64,000 bases of DNA. Source: JBBRZM01 sp963813635 (GTDB lineage: Bacteria > Actinomycetota > Acidimicrobiia > IMCC26256 > JBBRZM01). Below, piece by piece: positions 33,279-44,101 of the stretch; position 1 is the first letter of the stretch, and every line of letters begins with the position of its first letter. The notes below the pieces were generated by a model. The model saw nothing but the letters and a program-made list of their open reading frames with translations. It had not been told where the DNA came from and searched no databases. The stretch covers positions 434,001 through 498,000 of the forward strand of contig CAWEZO010000011.1 in assembly GCA_963813635.1 (NCBI GenBank), written 5' to 3'. The position numbers and the translations under genes are program-made.

Positions 33279-34044
33279 GTGAGTCTCTTCGACGCCGACG
33301 CCGGACCGGCTCGTTGCAAGCTGATCCTCGCCTACGACGGCACCGGCTTTCGCGGCTCCGCCGCGACACCAGGCATGCGCACCGTCGAAGCCGTGCTGGT
33401 GAAGGCCATGGAGCGGGTGCTACGCCATCCCGTCGATCTCACCTTTGCGGGCCGCACCGACGCCGGCGTGCACACGTGGGGCCAGGTGCTCAACTTCGAC
33501 GCTGACCCCGGCCTCGACCCATGGCGGTTGCAAGGGTCGCTCAACAGCATGCTCGGACCGGAGATCGTCGTGCGCTCCGCCGAGTTGGTCGATCCACGGT
33601 TCGACACGCGGCACCAGCGCGCAGTGGCGTTCGTACCGCTACACGATTGTGAACCGACCGGTGCCCGACCCGTTCCTTGCCCGGTACACGTGGTGGGTGC
33701 CGCAGACGCTCGACCTCGCCGCGCTACGGATGGGTGCCGACCCGTTCGTCGGGGAGCACGACTTCGCCGCGTTCTGCCGGCAGCGTCCGGAAGGCAAGAC
33801 GACGGTGCGGCGGGTCATCCACTCGAAATGGGTGGAGCTTCCCGACGACGTGCTGCGCTACGAGATCACCGCCAGCGCCTTCTGCTGGCAGATGGTGCGT
33901 TCCATCGTGGGCACGCTCGTCGACGTCGGCATGGGCAAGCTCCGGCCCGGCGACATCATGGGAATCGTGCACGGACGCGACCGTGGGGCGGCCGGTCAGT
34001 TGGCGCCGCCCCACGGACTGTGTCTCTGGGAAGTCGGGTACTGA
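33279..34044 (+). CDS. truA: tRNA pseudouridine synthase A (one frameshift)
   Basis: Makes pseudouridine 38-40 in tRNA anticodon arms. The catalytic Asp lies in TFAGRTDAGVHTWGQV. Other motifs: KLILAYDGTGFRGSAATPG, DPRFDTRH, and after the frame change SYRYTIVNRPVPDPFLARY and EITASAFCWQMVRSIVGTLV. The shift lies between about 33,616 and 33,630 (CACCAGCGCGCAGTGG); removing one base gives 254 aa. truA after rplQ is a common arrangement. GTG start. Confidence 0.95.
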
Positions 34045-34063
34045 GCCCGACCGGTGTGCTGCG

Positions 34064-34606
34064 TTACAGGCCCGAGTTGCCGGATGATCCTGAATCGCTC
34101 GTGGTCGTATCCGAGCTCTCGTTGGGCCTCACCCCGACCGTGAGCGTGTCCGAACCGCCCGCGCTGGTACCGAGCACGCTCACTTCATACTTGCCCTTGG
34201 ACAGCGTGGCACTGGAGTAGCCGCTCCCGGCAGACGTTGAGCTCTGCTCCGTGTAGCCGGCGTCCTTCAGCTTGTTCACGTAATCCTTCGCTGCGTTCGT
34301 GCCGCCCGCCTTGTAGGTGACCGACCACGTCTGCTTGCCGCTCACAGTCGACGAGCTCGACGTGACGATGTCCTTGGTGTTGGTGCTCGGAAGCGGCACG
34401 TCCGACTTCGGGAAACCGTCGGGCAGGCCGCCGCCGCCGATGCTCACCGAGCCGTTCTTGTCCTTCAACTGGACCTTGCCGCCGTTGCTGTCGACGGTGA
34501 TGTTTCCGTTCGGGGTCTTGATCGTCTTGCTGCTGCCTCCGCCTCCGCACGCAGCGACGCCCAATGCACAAGCACCCACGAGGAGTGCGATCGCGAACTT
34601 TCGCAT
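34064..34606 (-). CDS. Putative secreted lipoprotein
   Basis: A 180-aa protein starting MRKFAIALLVGACALGVAAC: a short basic n-region, a hydrophobic core and a lipobox ending VAAC, so it should be lipidated and anchored outside the membrane. The mature part is Gly/Ser/Thr-rich with repeated beta-like segments (KTPNGNITVDSNGGKVQLKD) and a middle region KQTWSVTYKAGGTNAAKDYV resembling small actinobacterial lipoproteins; I assign no function. The frame continues 41 codons upstream, but the signal peptide fixes the start. Convergent with truA, 19 bases apart. Confidence 0.8.
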   Translation of the reverse strand: MRKFAIALLVGACALGVAACGGGGSSKTIKTPNGNITVDSNGGKVQLKDKNGSVSIGGGGLPDGFPKSDVPLPSTNTKDIVTSSSSTVSGKQTWSVTYKAGGTNAAKDYVNKLKDAGYTEQSSTSAGSGYSSATLSKGKYEVSVLGTSAGGSDTLTVGVRPNESSDTTTSDSGSSGNSGL

Positions 34607-34755
34607 TGCTTTTGCCCCTTTCAATGGCACGCGCCTTTGCCTACGCGTGCGCTCCGGCCCTGTCACTTGTCGAGAGGGTTGTCGTCGCCCGTTCCGTACG
34701 ACTTGAGTACCGGTTGCCCCGCCGACCACACATGGCGGACGGGTAGGTTCTGGCT

Positions 34756-35883
34756 ATGAGCCTGCGCCGCTCGGCCGATCCTCAGGTCGCACGATTCTAC
34801 GAGCTGTGGACCTCCGAGCTCGCTGGCACCGCCCTGTACCGCTCGCTGGCGGAGCACGCCGACGAACACCGCAAACCGATCTTCTTGTCGCTCGCGGAAG
34901 CGGAGGAACGCCACGCCGCGCACTGGGCCCGCGTGCTGCAAGAGCATGGTGTCACCAAGCTCAAGCCACCGCGCCTGCCGTTCCGCGTCCGGGTGCTCAA
35001 GATGCTGGCGAACCGATTCGGCACCGAGTCGGTGCTACCGATCGTGCTCCGCTCGGAAGCGGTCGACGCCGACAAGTACCGCGGCATCGCCGAGGCACCC
35101 GCGGCGATGGCGGCCCAGGAAGCGGGCCACGGACGGGTCGTGGCCGCGATAGCGCGGTGGCGACACCGCGGGCGGCCGGATCGCCGCGTCGGAGGGTCGT
35201 CACCACGCCAACGTCGGTGGCGCGCTCCGGCCCACGGTGTTCGGCGTCAACGACGGGCTCGTCTCCAACTTCTCGCTCGTGATGGGCGTCGCCGGCGGCA
35301 CGTCGTCCAACAGCTTCGTGCTCCTCGCCGGGATCGCGGGCATCGTGGCCGGCGCGTTCTCGATGGCCTCGGGCGAGTGGCTCTCGGTGCGTTCGCAGCG
35401 CGAGCTGTACGAGAACGAGCTGCGCATCGAGCAAGACGAGCTGGCCGAGCGTTTCCCGAGGAGGAGCGCGAGGAGCTCGAGCTCATCTACCAGGCCAAGG
35501 GCATCGACCCCGTCGAAGCGAAGGCGCTCGTCGACAACATCATGATGCGCCCCGACGTCGCGCTCGACACGCTCGCGCGGTGAGGAGCTCGGCCTCGACC
35601 CGGGCGGTCTGGGTTCGCCGTGGTCGCGGCCGGCTTGTCGTTCGCCGCCTTCGCGGTCGGAGCGTCGCTACCCGTCATCCCGTTCTTCTTCGGCGGTGGC
35701 GTGGCGCCCACTGTGGCGGCCGTGGCGCTGTCCCTGTTGGCGCTCTTCGGGGTCGGCGCGGCGATCTCCGTGTTCACCGGCCGCTCTGCCGCACGTTCGG
35801 GTTTCCGGATGGCCGTCATCGGTGCGCTGGTGGCGAGCACCACCTTCCTCATCGGTAAGGGAGTCGGCGCCGGCGTGGGGTGA
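34756..35883 (+). CDS. Ferritin-like / VIT1-family iron transporter fusion (about four frameshifts)
   Basis: The N-terminal ~135 residues look like a rubrerythrin-type ferritin-like domain (YELWTSELAGTALYRSLAEH, EAEERHAAHWARVLQEHG, metal-ligand Glu and His). The C-terminal part is a VIT1/CCC1 transporter: VFGVNDGLVSNFSLVMGVAG, FSMASGEWLSVRSQRELYEN, LELIYQAKGIDPVEAKALVD, then hydrophobic helices to the stop. Such fusions take up or export Fe/Mn across membranes; direction is inferred. Frame changes near 35,150 (insertion), 35,453 (deletion), 35,578 (inserted T creating a false TGA) and 35,617 (deletion); corrected length about 375 aa. Confidence 0.85.
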
Positions 35884-35919
35884 CCCAACGGGCGGGAGAG
35901 GGTCTTCCGTTGCCCCCGA

Positions 35920-35949
35920 TTGCCGGCAAGGCCCCTGGTCAGGTACATT
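35920..35949 (+). promoter_or_regulatory. Candidate promoter of rplM-rpsI
   Basis: TTGCCG (35920-35925), 18-base spacer, TACATT (35944-35949), ending 63 bases before the rplM start. A weak inverted pair CAACGG/CCGTTG just upstream may end the preceding gene. Confidence 0.5.
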
Positions 35950-36012
35950 TCTAGTTCGTGCTCGCCGCATCGGCGGTTCGAGCGCTCGCAGCACCGCCTC
36001 GCGAGGAGCACT

Positions 36013-36462
36013 GTGCGGACCTTCAGCCCCAAGCCTTCCGACATCGAGCGCGCCTGGCACGTCATCGACGCCGATGCGCGGTCCTGGGCCGGGTCGCGAC
36101 CGAGGTCGCCACGCTGCTGCGCGGGAAGCACAAGCCGACGTTTGCTCCGCATGTCGACAGTGGCGATCACGTCATCATCGTCAACGCGGCGAAGCTCGAC
36201 ATCGGACCACGCAAGGCCGCCGACAAGCGCTACTACCGCCATTGCGGGATACCCGGGTGGGTTGCGGAGCGAGTCGCTCGAGCACCTGCTCGCCCGGTCC
36301 CCGGAGAAGGTTGTGCGCCTCGCGGTGAAAGGCATGTTGCCGAAAGGCCCGCTCGGTCGCCGGCTCATCAAGAAGCTGCGCGTCTACGCCGGCCCCACCC
36401 ATCCCCACGCCGCCCAAATGCCCCAGCCCCGGCCGCTCGCGTCGGCTCGGCGCGCCGGCTGA
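36013..36462 (+). CDS. rplM: 50S ribosomal protein L13 (two frameshifts)
   Basis: L13 is an early assembly protein. VRTFSPKPSDIERAWHVIDA, then GRVATEVATLLRGKHKPTF and SGDHVIIVNAAKLDIGPRKA, then PGGLRSESLEHLLARSPEKV and VKGMLPKGPLGRRLIKKLRV. The frame changes near 36,080 (GCGCGG-TCC, a G missing) and near 36,246 (CATTGCGGGATAC, extra base). The two corrections cancel in length: 149 aa. GTG start. Confidence 0.96.
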   Translation: MRTFSPKPSDIERAWHVIDADARSWAGSRPRSPRCCAGSTSRRLLRMSTVAITSSSSTRRSSTSDHARPPTSATTAIAGYPGGLRSESLEHLLARSPEKVVRLAVKGMLPKGPLGRRLIKKLRVYAGPTHPHAAQMPQPRPLASARRAG

Positions 36463-36479
36463 GCACCAGGAGACCCTTC

Positions 36480-36873
36480 GTGTCGAAGCCGCTCATCCAA
36501 ACCACTGGTCGTCGCAAGGAAGCAGTCGCGCGGGTGCGGTTGCGTCCGGGGAGCGGCATCATCACGGTCAACGGGCGCACCTTCGAGGCCCACTTTCCGA
36601 TTCTCACGCATCGTGTGATCGCCACCGAGCCACTACGGCTCACGCAGACCGCCGACGTGTACGACGTCGATGCGACAATGGACGGCGGGGGTGTGAGCGG
36701 GCAAGCGGGTGCATTGCGGCTCGGATCGCGCCGCGCGCTCGTCTCGCTCGACGACGGAGCTGCGACCACCGTTGAAGAAGGCCGGTCTCCTCACGCGCGA
36801 CATGCGTGAGAAGGAGCGCCGGAAGTACGGGCTCAAGAAGGCTCGCAAGGCGCCGCAGTACTCCAAGCGGTAA
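36480..36873 (+). CDS. rpsI: 30S ribosomal protein S9 (one frameshift)
   Basis: S9's C-terminal tail contacts P-site tRNA. IQTTGRRKEAVARVRLRPGS, GGGVSGQAGALRLG, and after the shift KKAGLLTRDMREKERRKYGL and KKARKAPQYSKR. One extra G near 36,758 (GACGACGGAGCTG); corrected length 130 aa. The usual IARAL motif reads SRRAL here, possibly from a compensating pair of base errors at 36,722-36,733. Confidence 0.96.
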
Positions 36874-36955
36874 CGCAAGCGGTGTTGCGCTGTCTTGTCG
36901 CCGCACGCGGCCGGGCGCGGCCGGCTGACTCCGGCATTCCACGAGAGATTGGTCC

Positions 36956-38305
36956 ATGACGCTGCGTTTCGGTACTGACGGTGTGCACGGGGTCGCGAAC
37001 GTGGAGCTCGCGCGGAGCTCGTGCTCGGACTCGGGCGCGCCGCAGCGCAAGTGCTCGGTACCGATGTCCCGTTCATCGTGGGCCGTGACACGCGCCGCTC
37101 CGGACCCATGATCGAAGCCCGCGCTCGTTGCCGGCCTGTGCGCTGAAGGCTCCGACGTCGAGCTTGTCGGGATCCTGCCGACACCGGGCGTTGCGGCGCT
37201 CGCGGCGGCACGGCACGCGCCCGCGGCAATGATCTCGGCCAGCCACAATCCGTTCCCCGACAACGGCGTCAAGCTCTTCGCGGCCGGGGGCCGAAAGCTC
37301 ACCGCGGCCGGTGGAAGCGAACGTCGAGATGGAGTTGGGCGCGGTGATCGGCTCGAAGTCGATCGCCGGCGACTCCGGCACGGGCGTCGGCACCGCACGA
37401 CCACTCCCGGGCGCGGCGACGAGTACGTCACCGGCCTCGTCGGCGTGCTCGGCGATCGAACGCTCGACGGGCTCCGCGTGGTGATCGACTGCGGTCACGG
37501 CGCGGCGTTCGAAGCGGCGCCGGAGGCCCTCCGCCGGCTCGGCGCCGGCGTCGAGGTGCACAACGTGGAGCCCGACGGCACCAACATCAACGCCGGCTGT
37601 GGTTCGACCGACCCCTCGTCACTTCGGGCCGCGGTGATCGCGTCCGGCGCCGATGCCGGCCTTGCGTTCGATGGTGACGCCGATCGTGTGATCGCGATCG
37701 ACGAGCACGGCGACATCGTCGACGGCGACCACATGCTGTGCATCGCGGCCATCGATCTTGCGTCGCGCGACGTGCTGCGAGGCAATGCCGTCGTCGTCAC
37801 GGTCATGTCCAACCTCGGGCTCCGGCACGCCCTCACCGGCCGCGGCATCGAAGTGGTGGAGACGCCGGTCGGCGACCGCCACGTCATCAGTGCGCTCGCC
37901 GAGCGCGGCCTCGCGCTCGGCGGTGAGCAGTCGGGACACATCATCTTCGCCGACTACGCCACGACCGGTGACGGCACGCTGACCGGGATCATGCTGCTCG
38001 ACGCCATGGCCCGCACGGGCCGTCCGCTCTCGGCACTCGCGGCCGCGATGACGTCGTTTCCCCAAGTGCTGCGAAACGTCCGCGTTGCCGATCGCGCGAC
38101 GCTTGATGCCGCGGCGCTCGACACCGCTATCGCCGCAGGCATCGCCGAGCTCGGCGACGACGGCCGGGTGCTCGTGCGGCCCTCGGGCACCGAGCCCGTG
38201 GTGCGGGTGATGGTCGAAGCCGCGTCTGCGGGGCAGGCGGATCTCGTCGCGGCCCGCCTGGTTGACGCCGTCGAGCAGGCCTACGGCCGCCCGACGACGT
38301 CGTAA
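36956..38305 (+). CDS. glmM: Phosphoglucosamine mutase (about four frameshifts)
   Basis: Converts glucosamine-6-P to glucosamine-1-P on the way to UDP-GlcNAc and peptidoglycan. RFGTDGVHGVANVEL at the N terminus, the phosphoserine loop MISASHNPFPDNGVKLF, the Mg loop AFDGDADRVIAID, sugar-binding GEQSGHIIFADYATTGDG, and phosphate loop RPSGTEPVVRVMVE. Frame changes near 37,015 (deletion), 37,122, 37,314 (insertions) and 37,416 (deletion); they balance to 449 aa, the normal length. glmM-glmS adjacency supports the pathway. Confidence 0.94.
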
Positions 38306-38317
38306 TCTTTCATTCGT

Positions 38318-41300
38318 ATGTGCGGAATTGTGGCTGTCCTCACGCGGCGAAGCCGCCGGGAGCCGCCGGCGCTCGCCGAGCTCGTCACCCGGCTCGATGC
38401 CGCCGTGGCGACGCTCGCGGGAGACACGCCGCTCGTCGACGCGCTCACCGAGGCCGGCGATCACGCGCGGCGCAGTCGACGCGGCGTTGCACGGCCCCAA
38501 GGGCGTGAGCGCCCTGCTGTCCGACCCCGAGCATTTCGCCGCCATCGAGTCGCGACTCGACGGTCTCATGCGCACGGCCGAGCAGGTCGAGGCCCGCCTC
38601 GATGCCGACCCCGCGGCGACGCCGCCGGCAGAGCTGGAAGCGGTCAACGCGGCACTGCTCCGCTTGAGGGATGCGCTGTGGTCGGCGCGCCGAGATCGCC
38701 TGCGCACCGCCGCCGCGGTCGCCGAGCTCGCGGGCGGCGACACCAGCCCGGCTGCGCTGGAGGCGTTCACGGCAGTGCAGATCGCGCTGTCGGCGATCGA
38801 CCGTCTCGAAGTTCGGGGTCGAGACTCCGCGGGTCTTCATCTGCTCGTACACGACCACGGCCTCGACCTCGACGCACCCGAGGTCGACGCGCTCGTGCGA
38901 GCGCGCGGTGCTGATCGGCTGTTCGGCTCCGGTTCCGTCCGCACGCCGGGCGGCGCGCTGAGCTTCGTCTACAAGGCGGCGGCCGAGATCGGCGACCTTG
39001 GCGACAACACGGCGCGGCTGCGCGCCGCAATCGTCGACGACGCGCTGTTGCACCGCGCCGTCGCTGCCGATTCGGCACACGTGTCGGTGCTGGGCCATAC
39101 GCGGTGGGCCAGCGTCGGGCTGATCTCCGAAGCCAACGCGCATCCGCTCGACGCTGAGGAGATCGACAATCTCGACGGCCCCTACGTCGTGGGTGCGCTC
39201 AACGGCGATGTCGACAACTACGCCGACCTGCTCGCAGCCGACCACCTCCGGGTGGCGCCCGAGATCACGACGGACGCCAAGGTGATTCCGACACTGGTGT
39301 CGCGGCGGCTCGCCGGGCGACTCGATACGGTCGAGGCGTTTCGTGCGACCGTCGCGTCGCTCGAGGGATCGGTCGCAGTGGCGGCGAGCGTGGGCGCCGA
39401 CCCCGACGAGCTGCTGCTCGCACTGCGGGGCAGCGGGCAGGCTCTGTACGTGGGCCTCGCGCCCGACGCGTTCGTCGTGGCGAGCGAGCCGTACGGCCTC
39501 ATCGAGGAGACGTCCACGTACCTGCGCCTCGACGGCGAGACGCCGAGCGATCCCGACCGCACGAGCGCGACCCGCGGCCAGATCGTCGTGCTCGACGCCG
39601 CGCACGCCGGCGAGACGACCGGCATCCGTCGCTTCGCGTACGACGGCTCGCCGCTCCCGGTTCTCGAGACCGACTTGCAGCGCGGCGGAGATCACGACAC
39701 GCGACATCGATCGCGGCGATGCTCCGCATTTCCTGCTGAAGGAGATCACCGAGGCGCCCGCGTCGTTCCGTAAGACGTTGCGAGGCAAGATCGTCGAACG
39801 GGACGGCCAGCTCTCGGTCGGTCTGCCCGGCGAGACGCTTCCGGAGTCGCTGCGGGCGCGTTTACGTGCCGGCGAGATCACGCGCGTGTTCGTGATCGGT
39901 CAGGGCACTGCGGCAGTTGCGGGCCAGAGCCTCGCTGCCGCGCTCTCAACGGCGGCACGCAGCCGGTTCGCGGTCGAAGCACTGCCCGCGACAGAGCTCT
40001 CGGGGTTCCGGCTGGGCGACGACATGTCCGACGCGCTCGTGGTGGCCATCAGCCAGAGCGGTACCACCACCGATACCAACCGCACGGTCGACTTGGCGCG
40101 GGCGCGCGGCGCGGCGGTTGTCGGCATCGTCAACCGCCGCAACAGCGACCTGGTCGACAAAGCCGACGGTGTGCTGTTCACGTCGGACGGGCGCGATGTG
40201 GAGATGAGCGTCGCGTCGACCAAGGCGTTCTACGCGCAGATCGCGGCCGGTCTGTTGTTGGCGCTGACCCTCGCCGGCGAGGCCGGCGTGCTCGACGCGG
40301 CGTGGGCGCACGAGGTGCTCACCGCGATGCGCGAGCTGCCGGACGCGATGGAGCTCGTGGTCGACCACCGCGAAGAGATCGCGGCGATCGCCGCCGCGCC
40401 ACGCGCCGTCACGGCGCTACTGGGCCGTCGTCGGGAACGGCAGCAACCGCATCGCGGCGCAGGAGCTTCGCATCAAGCTGTCCGAGCTCTGCTACAAGTC
40501 GATCGCGTGCGACGTCACCGAAGACAAGAAGCACATCGACCTGTCGTCCGAGCCGCTCATCCTCGTCTGCGCGGCCGGCTTGACCGGCTCCAACGCCGAC
40601 GACGTGGCCAAGGAGCTCGCGATCTACCGGGCGCACAAGGCGGCGCCGATCGCGATCACGACGGAGGGTGACGAACGCTTCGGCGCCGCGCTCGAGACGA
40701 TCGCGGTGCCGCGCCGTGCACCCGATGCTCGGGTTCGTGCTGTCCGCGATGGCCGGACACCTCTTCGGCTACGAGGCCGCGCTCGCGATCGACGCCTCGG
40801 CCGCGCCCGCTGCCGCGAAGCGCGCGCGGCGATCGAAAGGCGATCTCCGACGAACGCCTGGCCCCGACGCCGCGTCCTCGCCGGGTGGCGAGCGAGCTCG
40901 AAGCTCCGACAACCCGTTTTTCGACGCGCTGCGTGACGGCACGTACGACGGACATCTGGAGGCCGGCACGGCGGTGCGGATCACGTCGTTGCTGCGCTAC
41001 GCGGTCGGGGTCGCTGCCACTCGATCTGTATCAACGTCGAGCACGGCAAGATCGGCACGCCGAGCACGGTGCTCGAGGATCTCACCGCCGCGCTCAGCGC
41101 CGGTATCGACGAGCTCACGCGTCCCGTCGACGCGATCAAGCATCAGGCGAAGACGGTGACCGTCGGTATTTCCCGCTCGGACGAGACCCTGCTGCAAGTG
41201 CCGCTCGTGCACCAGCTCATGGAGACGGGGATCGGGCGCGACAGTCTCGAGCTACCGCTCGCTGCGCACGCTCGTCGATCTCGATGCGGCGGTGCAGCGA

Positions 41301-41762
41301 GGTCGTGGGTTTCACCCGGTACCACATCGACGGGTGACGTCGCAGGCGACGCCGCGACGATCCAGCGTCGTCGACCGGGGCGGCATCGCGTGCGATCTGC
41401 CGTCGCGCACGGAGACCGACCCCACACTTCGGGGTACCAAGCACCGCGCCGCGGCGGAGCGCGAGATCACGGTCGTGCGGGGTGCCGCACGACGCACGGA
41501 CGTCGTCATCGTGCCCGAGGTCAAGGGCGCACCAGACGATCGGGATGACGCTGCTGCACGTGCGACTTCCACGACCGGTCTCGCGCCGGACGTCGTTCCG
41601 GGCCGTCCTCCAGGGGTACCGAGGCCGGTACGCGGCACTGAAGACGCGGTCACCGAGACCCAGCCCGAGTTCGACGACGCGGTCCTCGGGCGGCTCGACG
41701 TTGTCGACGTGCTCACCCTGCCGGTGCACGTGCTCGCGCAACGCTGGCGCGCGAGTCAATGA
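38318..41762 (+). CDS. glmS: Large GlmS-like glutamine amidotransferase / double-SIS protein (about 15 frameshifts)
   Basis: GlmS makes glucosamine-6-P from fructose-6-P and glutamine. Catalytic Cys2 is in MCGIVAVL. A ~160-residue mostly helical insert then separates it from RGRDSAGLHLLVHDHG; the amidotransferase domain goes on with LGHTRWASVGLISEANAHPL. SIS-1 has FVIGQGTAAVAGQSLA and AISQSGTTTDTNRTVDLAR; SIS-2 has YWAVVGNGSNRIAAQELRIK and DVTEDKKHIDLSS. A further ~280 residues follow (VEHGKIGTPSTVLEDLTAAL, DPTLRGTKHRAAAEREI, FRAVLQGYRGRYAALK). Reading through 11 single-base insertions and 4 deletions gives about 1,145 aa, nearly twice standard GlmS. It may be the only GlmS or a divergent paralogue. 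Stop overlaps acpS (ATGA). Confidence 0.85.
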
Positions 41763-42141
41763 TCGTGGGCGTGGGCACCGACCTCGTGGAGATCGACCGC
41801 TTCCGTCTCGCGATGCAGCGCCGTTCGCAGCTCGGTGAACGTTTGTTCAGCCCCGAGGAACGCGAGTACACCGGCTCGTCACCGCGACCCTGCGCCGCGC
41901 CTGGCGGCGCGCTTCGCCGCAAAGGAAGCAGTCATGAAGGCGCTCGGTGTGGGGCTGGGTGCATTCAAGCTGCGCGATGTGGAAGTCGTACGGCAGTCGA
42001 GTGGAGCACCGGTGCTCGCGTCTGCACGGCCGCGCTTCGACGCTTTCCGACGACCGGGGCGTCGGATGCTGGCATCTGTCGCTGACGCATACCGGGTCGA
42101 TGGCGATGGCCGTCGCCGTTGCCTCGTCGACGAGGATCTGA
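41759..42141 (+). CDS. acpS: Holo-[acyl-carrier-protein] synthase (two frameshifts)
   Basis: Transfers phosphopantetheine from CoA to acyl carrier protein. MIVGVGTDLVEIDRFRLAM includes the Mg-binding Asp; LAARFAAKEAVMKALGVGLG includes the Mg-binding Glu and Lys; the end has WHLSLTHTGSMAMAVAVAS. Frame changes near 41,873 (ACCGGCTCG, extra G) and 42,020 (GTGCTCGCGTCTG, extra G). Corrected length 126 aa. Confidence 0.94.
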
Positions 42142-42142
42142 C

Positions 42143-43626
42143 GTGCGCCCCGTGCTCACCCCCGAAGAGATGAGCGAGTCCGACCGCCGCACGATCGAGG
42201 CCGGTACACCGCAAGACGTGCTGATGGAGCGGGCCGGTCACGCGGTCGCGGCGAGCCGTGCGGCGGGCCAGCGGGGGCGCATACGGTGCCCGAGCGCTGA
42301 TCGTCTGCGGCAAGGGCAACAACGGCGGCGACGGCCTCGTCGCGGCACGGGTGCTGACGGAGTGGGGCGTCCGGGTCGACGTGATGAAGCTGTCCGACGG
42401 GATCGATCGCGCCTCGTTCACCCGTGCGCTCGGACGCCAACCCGTGTTCGTCGACGCCATGTTCGGTACCGGGTTTCAGGGCAAGCTCGACGAAGACGCG
42501 GCGTGGGTCGCGACGGCGGTCAGCGGGTCCGGCGTGAAGGTCGTTGCCGTCGACATCCCATCCGGAGTCGATGGGCGCACCGGCGCGGTCGTCGCCGATG
42601 CCGTGCGCGCCGACGTCACCGTCACCTTCGCCGCGCTGAAGCCCGGCCTCGTGTGCGAGCCGGGACGCAGTTACGCGGGACACGTCGAGATCGTCGACAT
42701 CGGCATCGAGCTCGCCGTCGAGGTGGGCGCGGCCGCGCTCGGTGAGACCGAAGCGACCGACGTGGCAGCCTGGCTACCGAGACGCGAGGTCGACACCCAC
42801 AAGTGGGCCGTCGGCGGTGTCATGGTGGTCGGAGGCTCGGGCGGGATGATTGGTGCGCCCACGCTCGTGAGCCACGCAGCGTTGCGCGCCGGCGCGGGCA
42901 TCGTCTGGTGCGGCCTCCCCGGCCCCGACGCGGCGGGGCGCGCATCGGGCACCGAAGTGATCACCAAGGCGTTGCCGGAGACGCCCGACGGCTCGCTCGA
43001 CGAGTCGGCCGCCGGGGTCGTGCTGCAGGGCCTCGACCGTTTCGGCGCGCTCGTCGTCGGTCCCGGCCTGGGCGGCGACCCTCACACGGGCCGAGCCGTG
43101 GTCGATCTCGTTGCCGATGCTCCCGTTCCGCTCGTGCTCGATGCCGACGGGCTCAACGCGCTCCACGGTGACCTCGGTCCACTCCACGAGCGGCACGGTG
43201 CACAGGGCGAGGCCACCGTGCTGACCCCGCACGACGGCGGAGTTCGAGCGGCTGTTCGGACGTCCCGTCGGCGACGACCGCGTCGAAAGCGCGCGCATCG
43301 TGGCGCACGACTCCGACGCGGTCGTGCTGCTGAAGGGCTCCACCACGGTCATCGCCGCGCCCGACGGCCGCGCGGCGCTCAATCCCACCGGCAGACCGTG
43401 GCTCGCGACCGCGGGCACGGGTGACGTGCTCTCCGGCATTGTCGCCGCGTTCCTCGCTCGCGGTGTGCCGGCGTTCGAAGCCGCGGTCGCCGCCGCCTGG
43501 GTACACGGACGCGTGGTCGAGTTCGTCGAACCGGCCGGACCATAGGGATGATCGCGAGTGACCTCGTCGAGGCGATTCCCCGTACGCTTGTGGCCCTTGA
43601 CCGACGCGACATTGAGGGAGGCCTGA
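42143..43626 (+). CDS. nnr: Bifunctional NAD(P)HX epimerase / ADP-dependent dehydratase (about three frameshifts)
   Basis: Repairs hydrated NAD(P)H. N-terminal epimerase (YjeF_N): LMERAGHAVAAS, CGKGNNGGDGLVAARVL, VDAMFGTGFQGKLDE. C-terminal kinase-like dehydratase: GGVMVVGGSGGMIGAPTLVS, LDADGLNAL, TVLTPHDG, LLKGSTTVIAAPDG, WLATAGTGDVLSGIVAAFLA. Frame changes near 42,260-42,280, 43,240 (GACGGCGGAG) and 43,543, where a false TAG appears before the conserved GMIASDLVEAIPRTL end. The exact 3' end is uncertain; I take the TGA overlapping the next ATG. Confidence 0.88.
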
Positions 43627-44096
43627 TGCCGGCGACGACCCTGGTGAGCGAGGTGATGACGAGTGAGGCCATCACGCTCCGCCCCGACCAGACTCGCCGA
43701 GGCCGCGGCCGACGTGCTGGCCGAGCACCATATCGGCGCCGCACCGGTCGTCGTGGACGACGGCTCGCTCGTCGGCCTGCTGCGCGACGAGGATCTCATC
43801 GTCTCCGAGGCGCGGCTCCACGTGCCGACGATCATCTCGTTCCTCAACGGGAGATCGTGCTCCCGGGCTCGATGCACAAGTTCAACGACGAGCTGTCGAA
43901 GGCCGTGGGCGCGACGGTCGCCGAGGTGATGACCACCGAGATCAAGACAGTGAAGGCCACCGACTCGCTCGAGACTCTCGCGACGCTGATGCACGAGAGC
44001 GACGTCACCCACGTGCCGGTCGTCGGCGATGACGGCAAGCTCGTCGCCATCGTGCCGCGCGGCGACCTCGTCCGCTTCCTCGCAGCGACGACTTAG
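43626..44096 (+). CDS. CBS-domain protein (two frameshifts)
   Basis: About 156 aa with two CBS motifs: LVSEVMTSEAITLRPD...EAAADVLAEHHIGAAPVVVD and TVAEVMTTEIKTVKATDSLE...MHESDVTHVPVVGDDGKLVA. CBS pairs bind adenosyl ligands and regulate other proteins; no partner domain is present. Frame changes near 43,690 (insertion) and 43,850 (AACGGGAGATC, deletion). Possibly cotranscribed with nnr and alr. Confidence 0.85.
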   Translation: MPATTLVSEVMTSEAITLRPDQTRRGRGRRAGRAPYRRRTGRRGRRLARRPAARRGSHRLRGAAPRADDHLVPQREIVLPGSMHKFNDELSKAVGATVAEVMTTEIKTVKATDSLETLATLMHESDVTHVPVVGDDGKLVAIVPRGDLVRFLAATT

Positions 44097-44101
44097 GCCC
44101 G

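Noticed and set aside
36722..36733. S9 motif SRRAL as a real substitution for IARAL
   Set aside because: It may equally be a deletion plus an insertion that cancel, given the error density here; not reported as biology.
38445..39881. 478-codon minus-strand frame opposite glmS
   Set aside because: Shadow of the amidotransferase domain; no domain recognised and the + strand reading is conserved.
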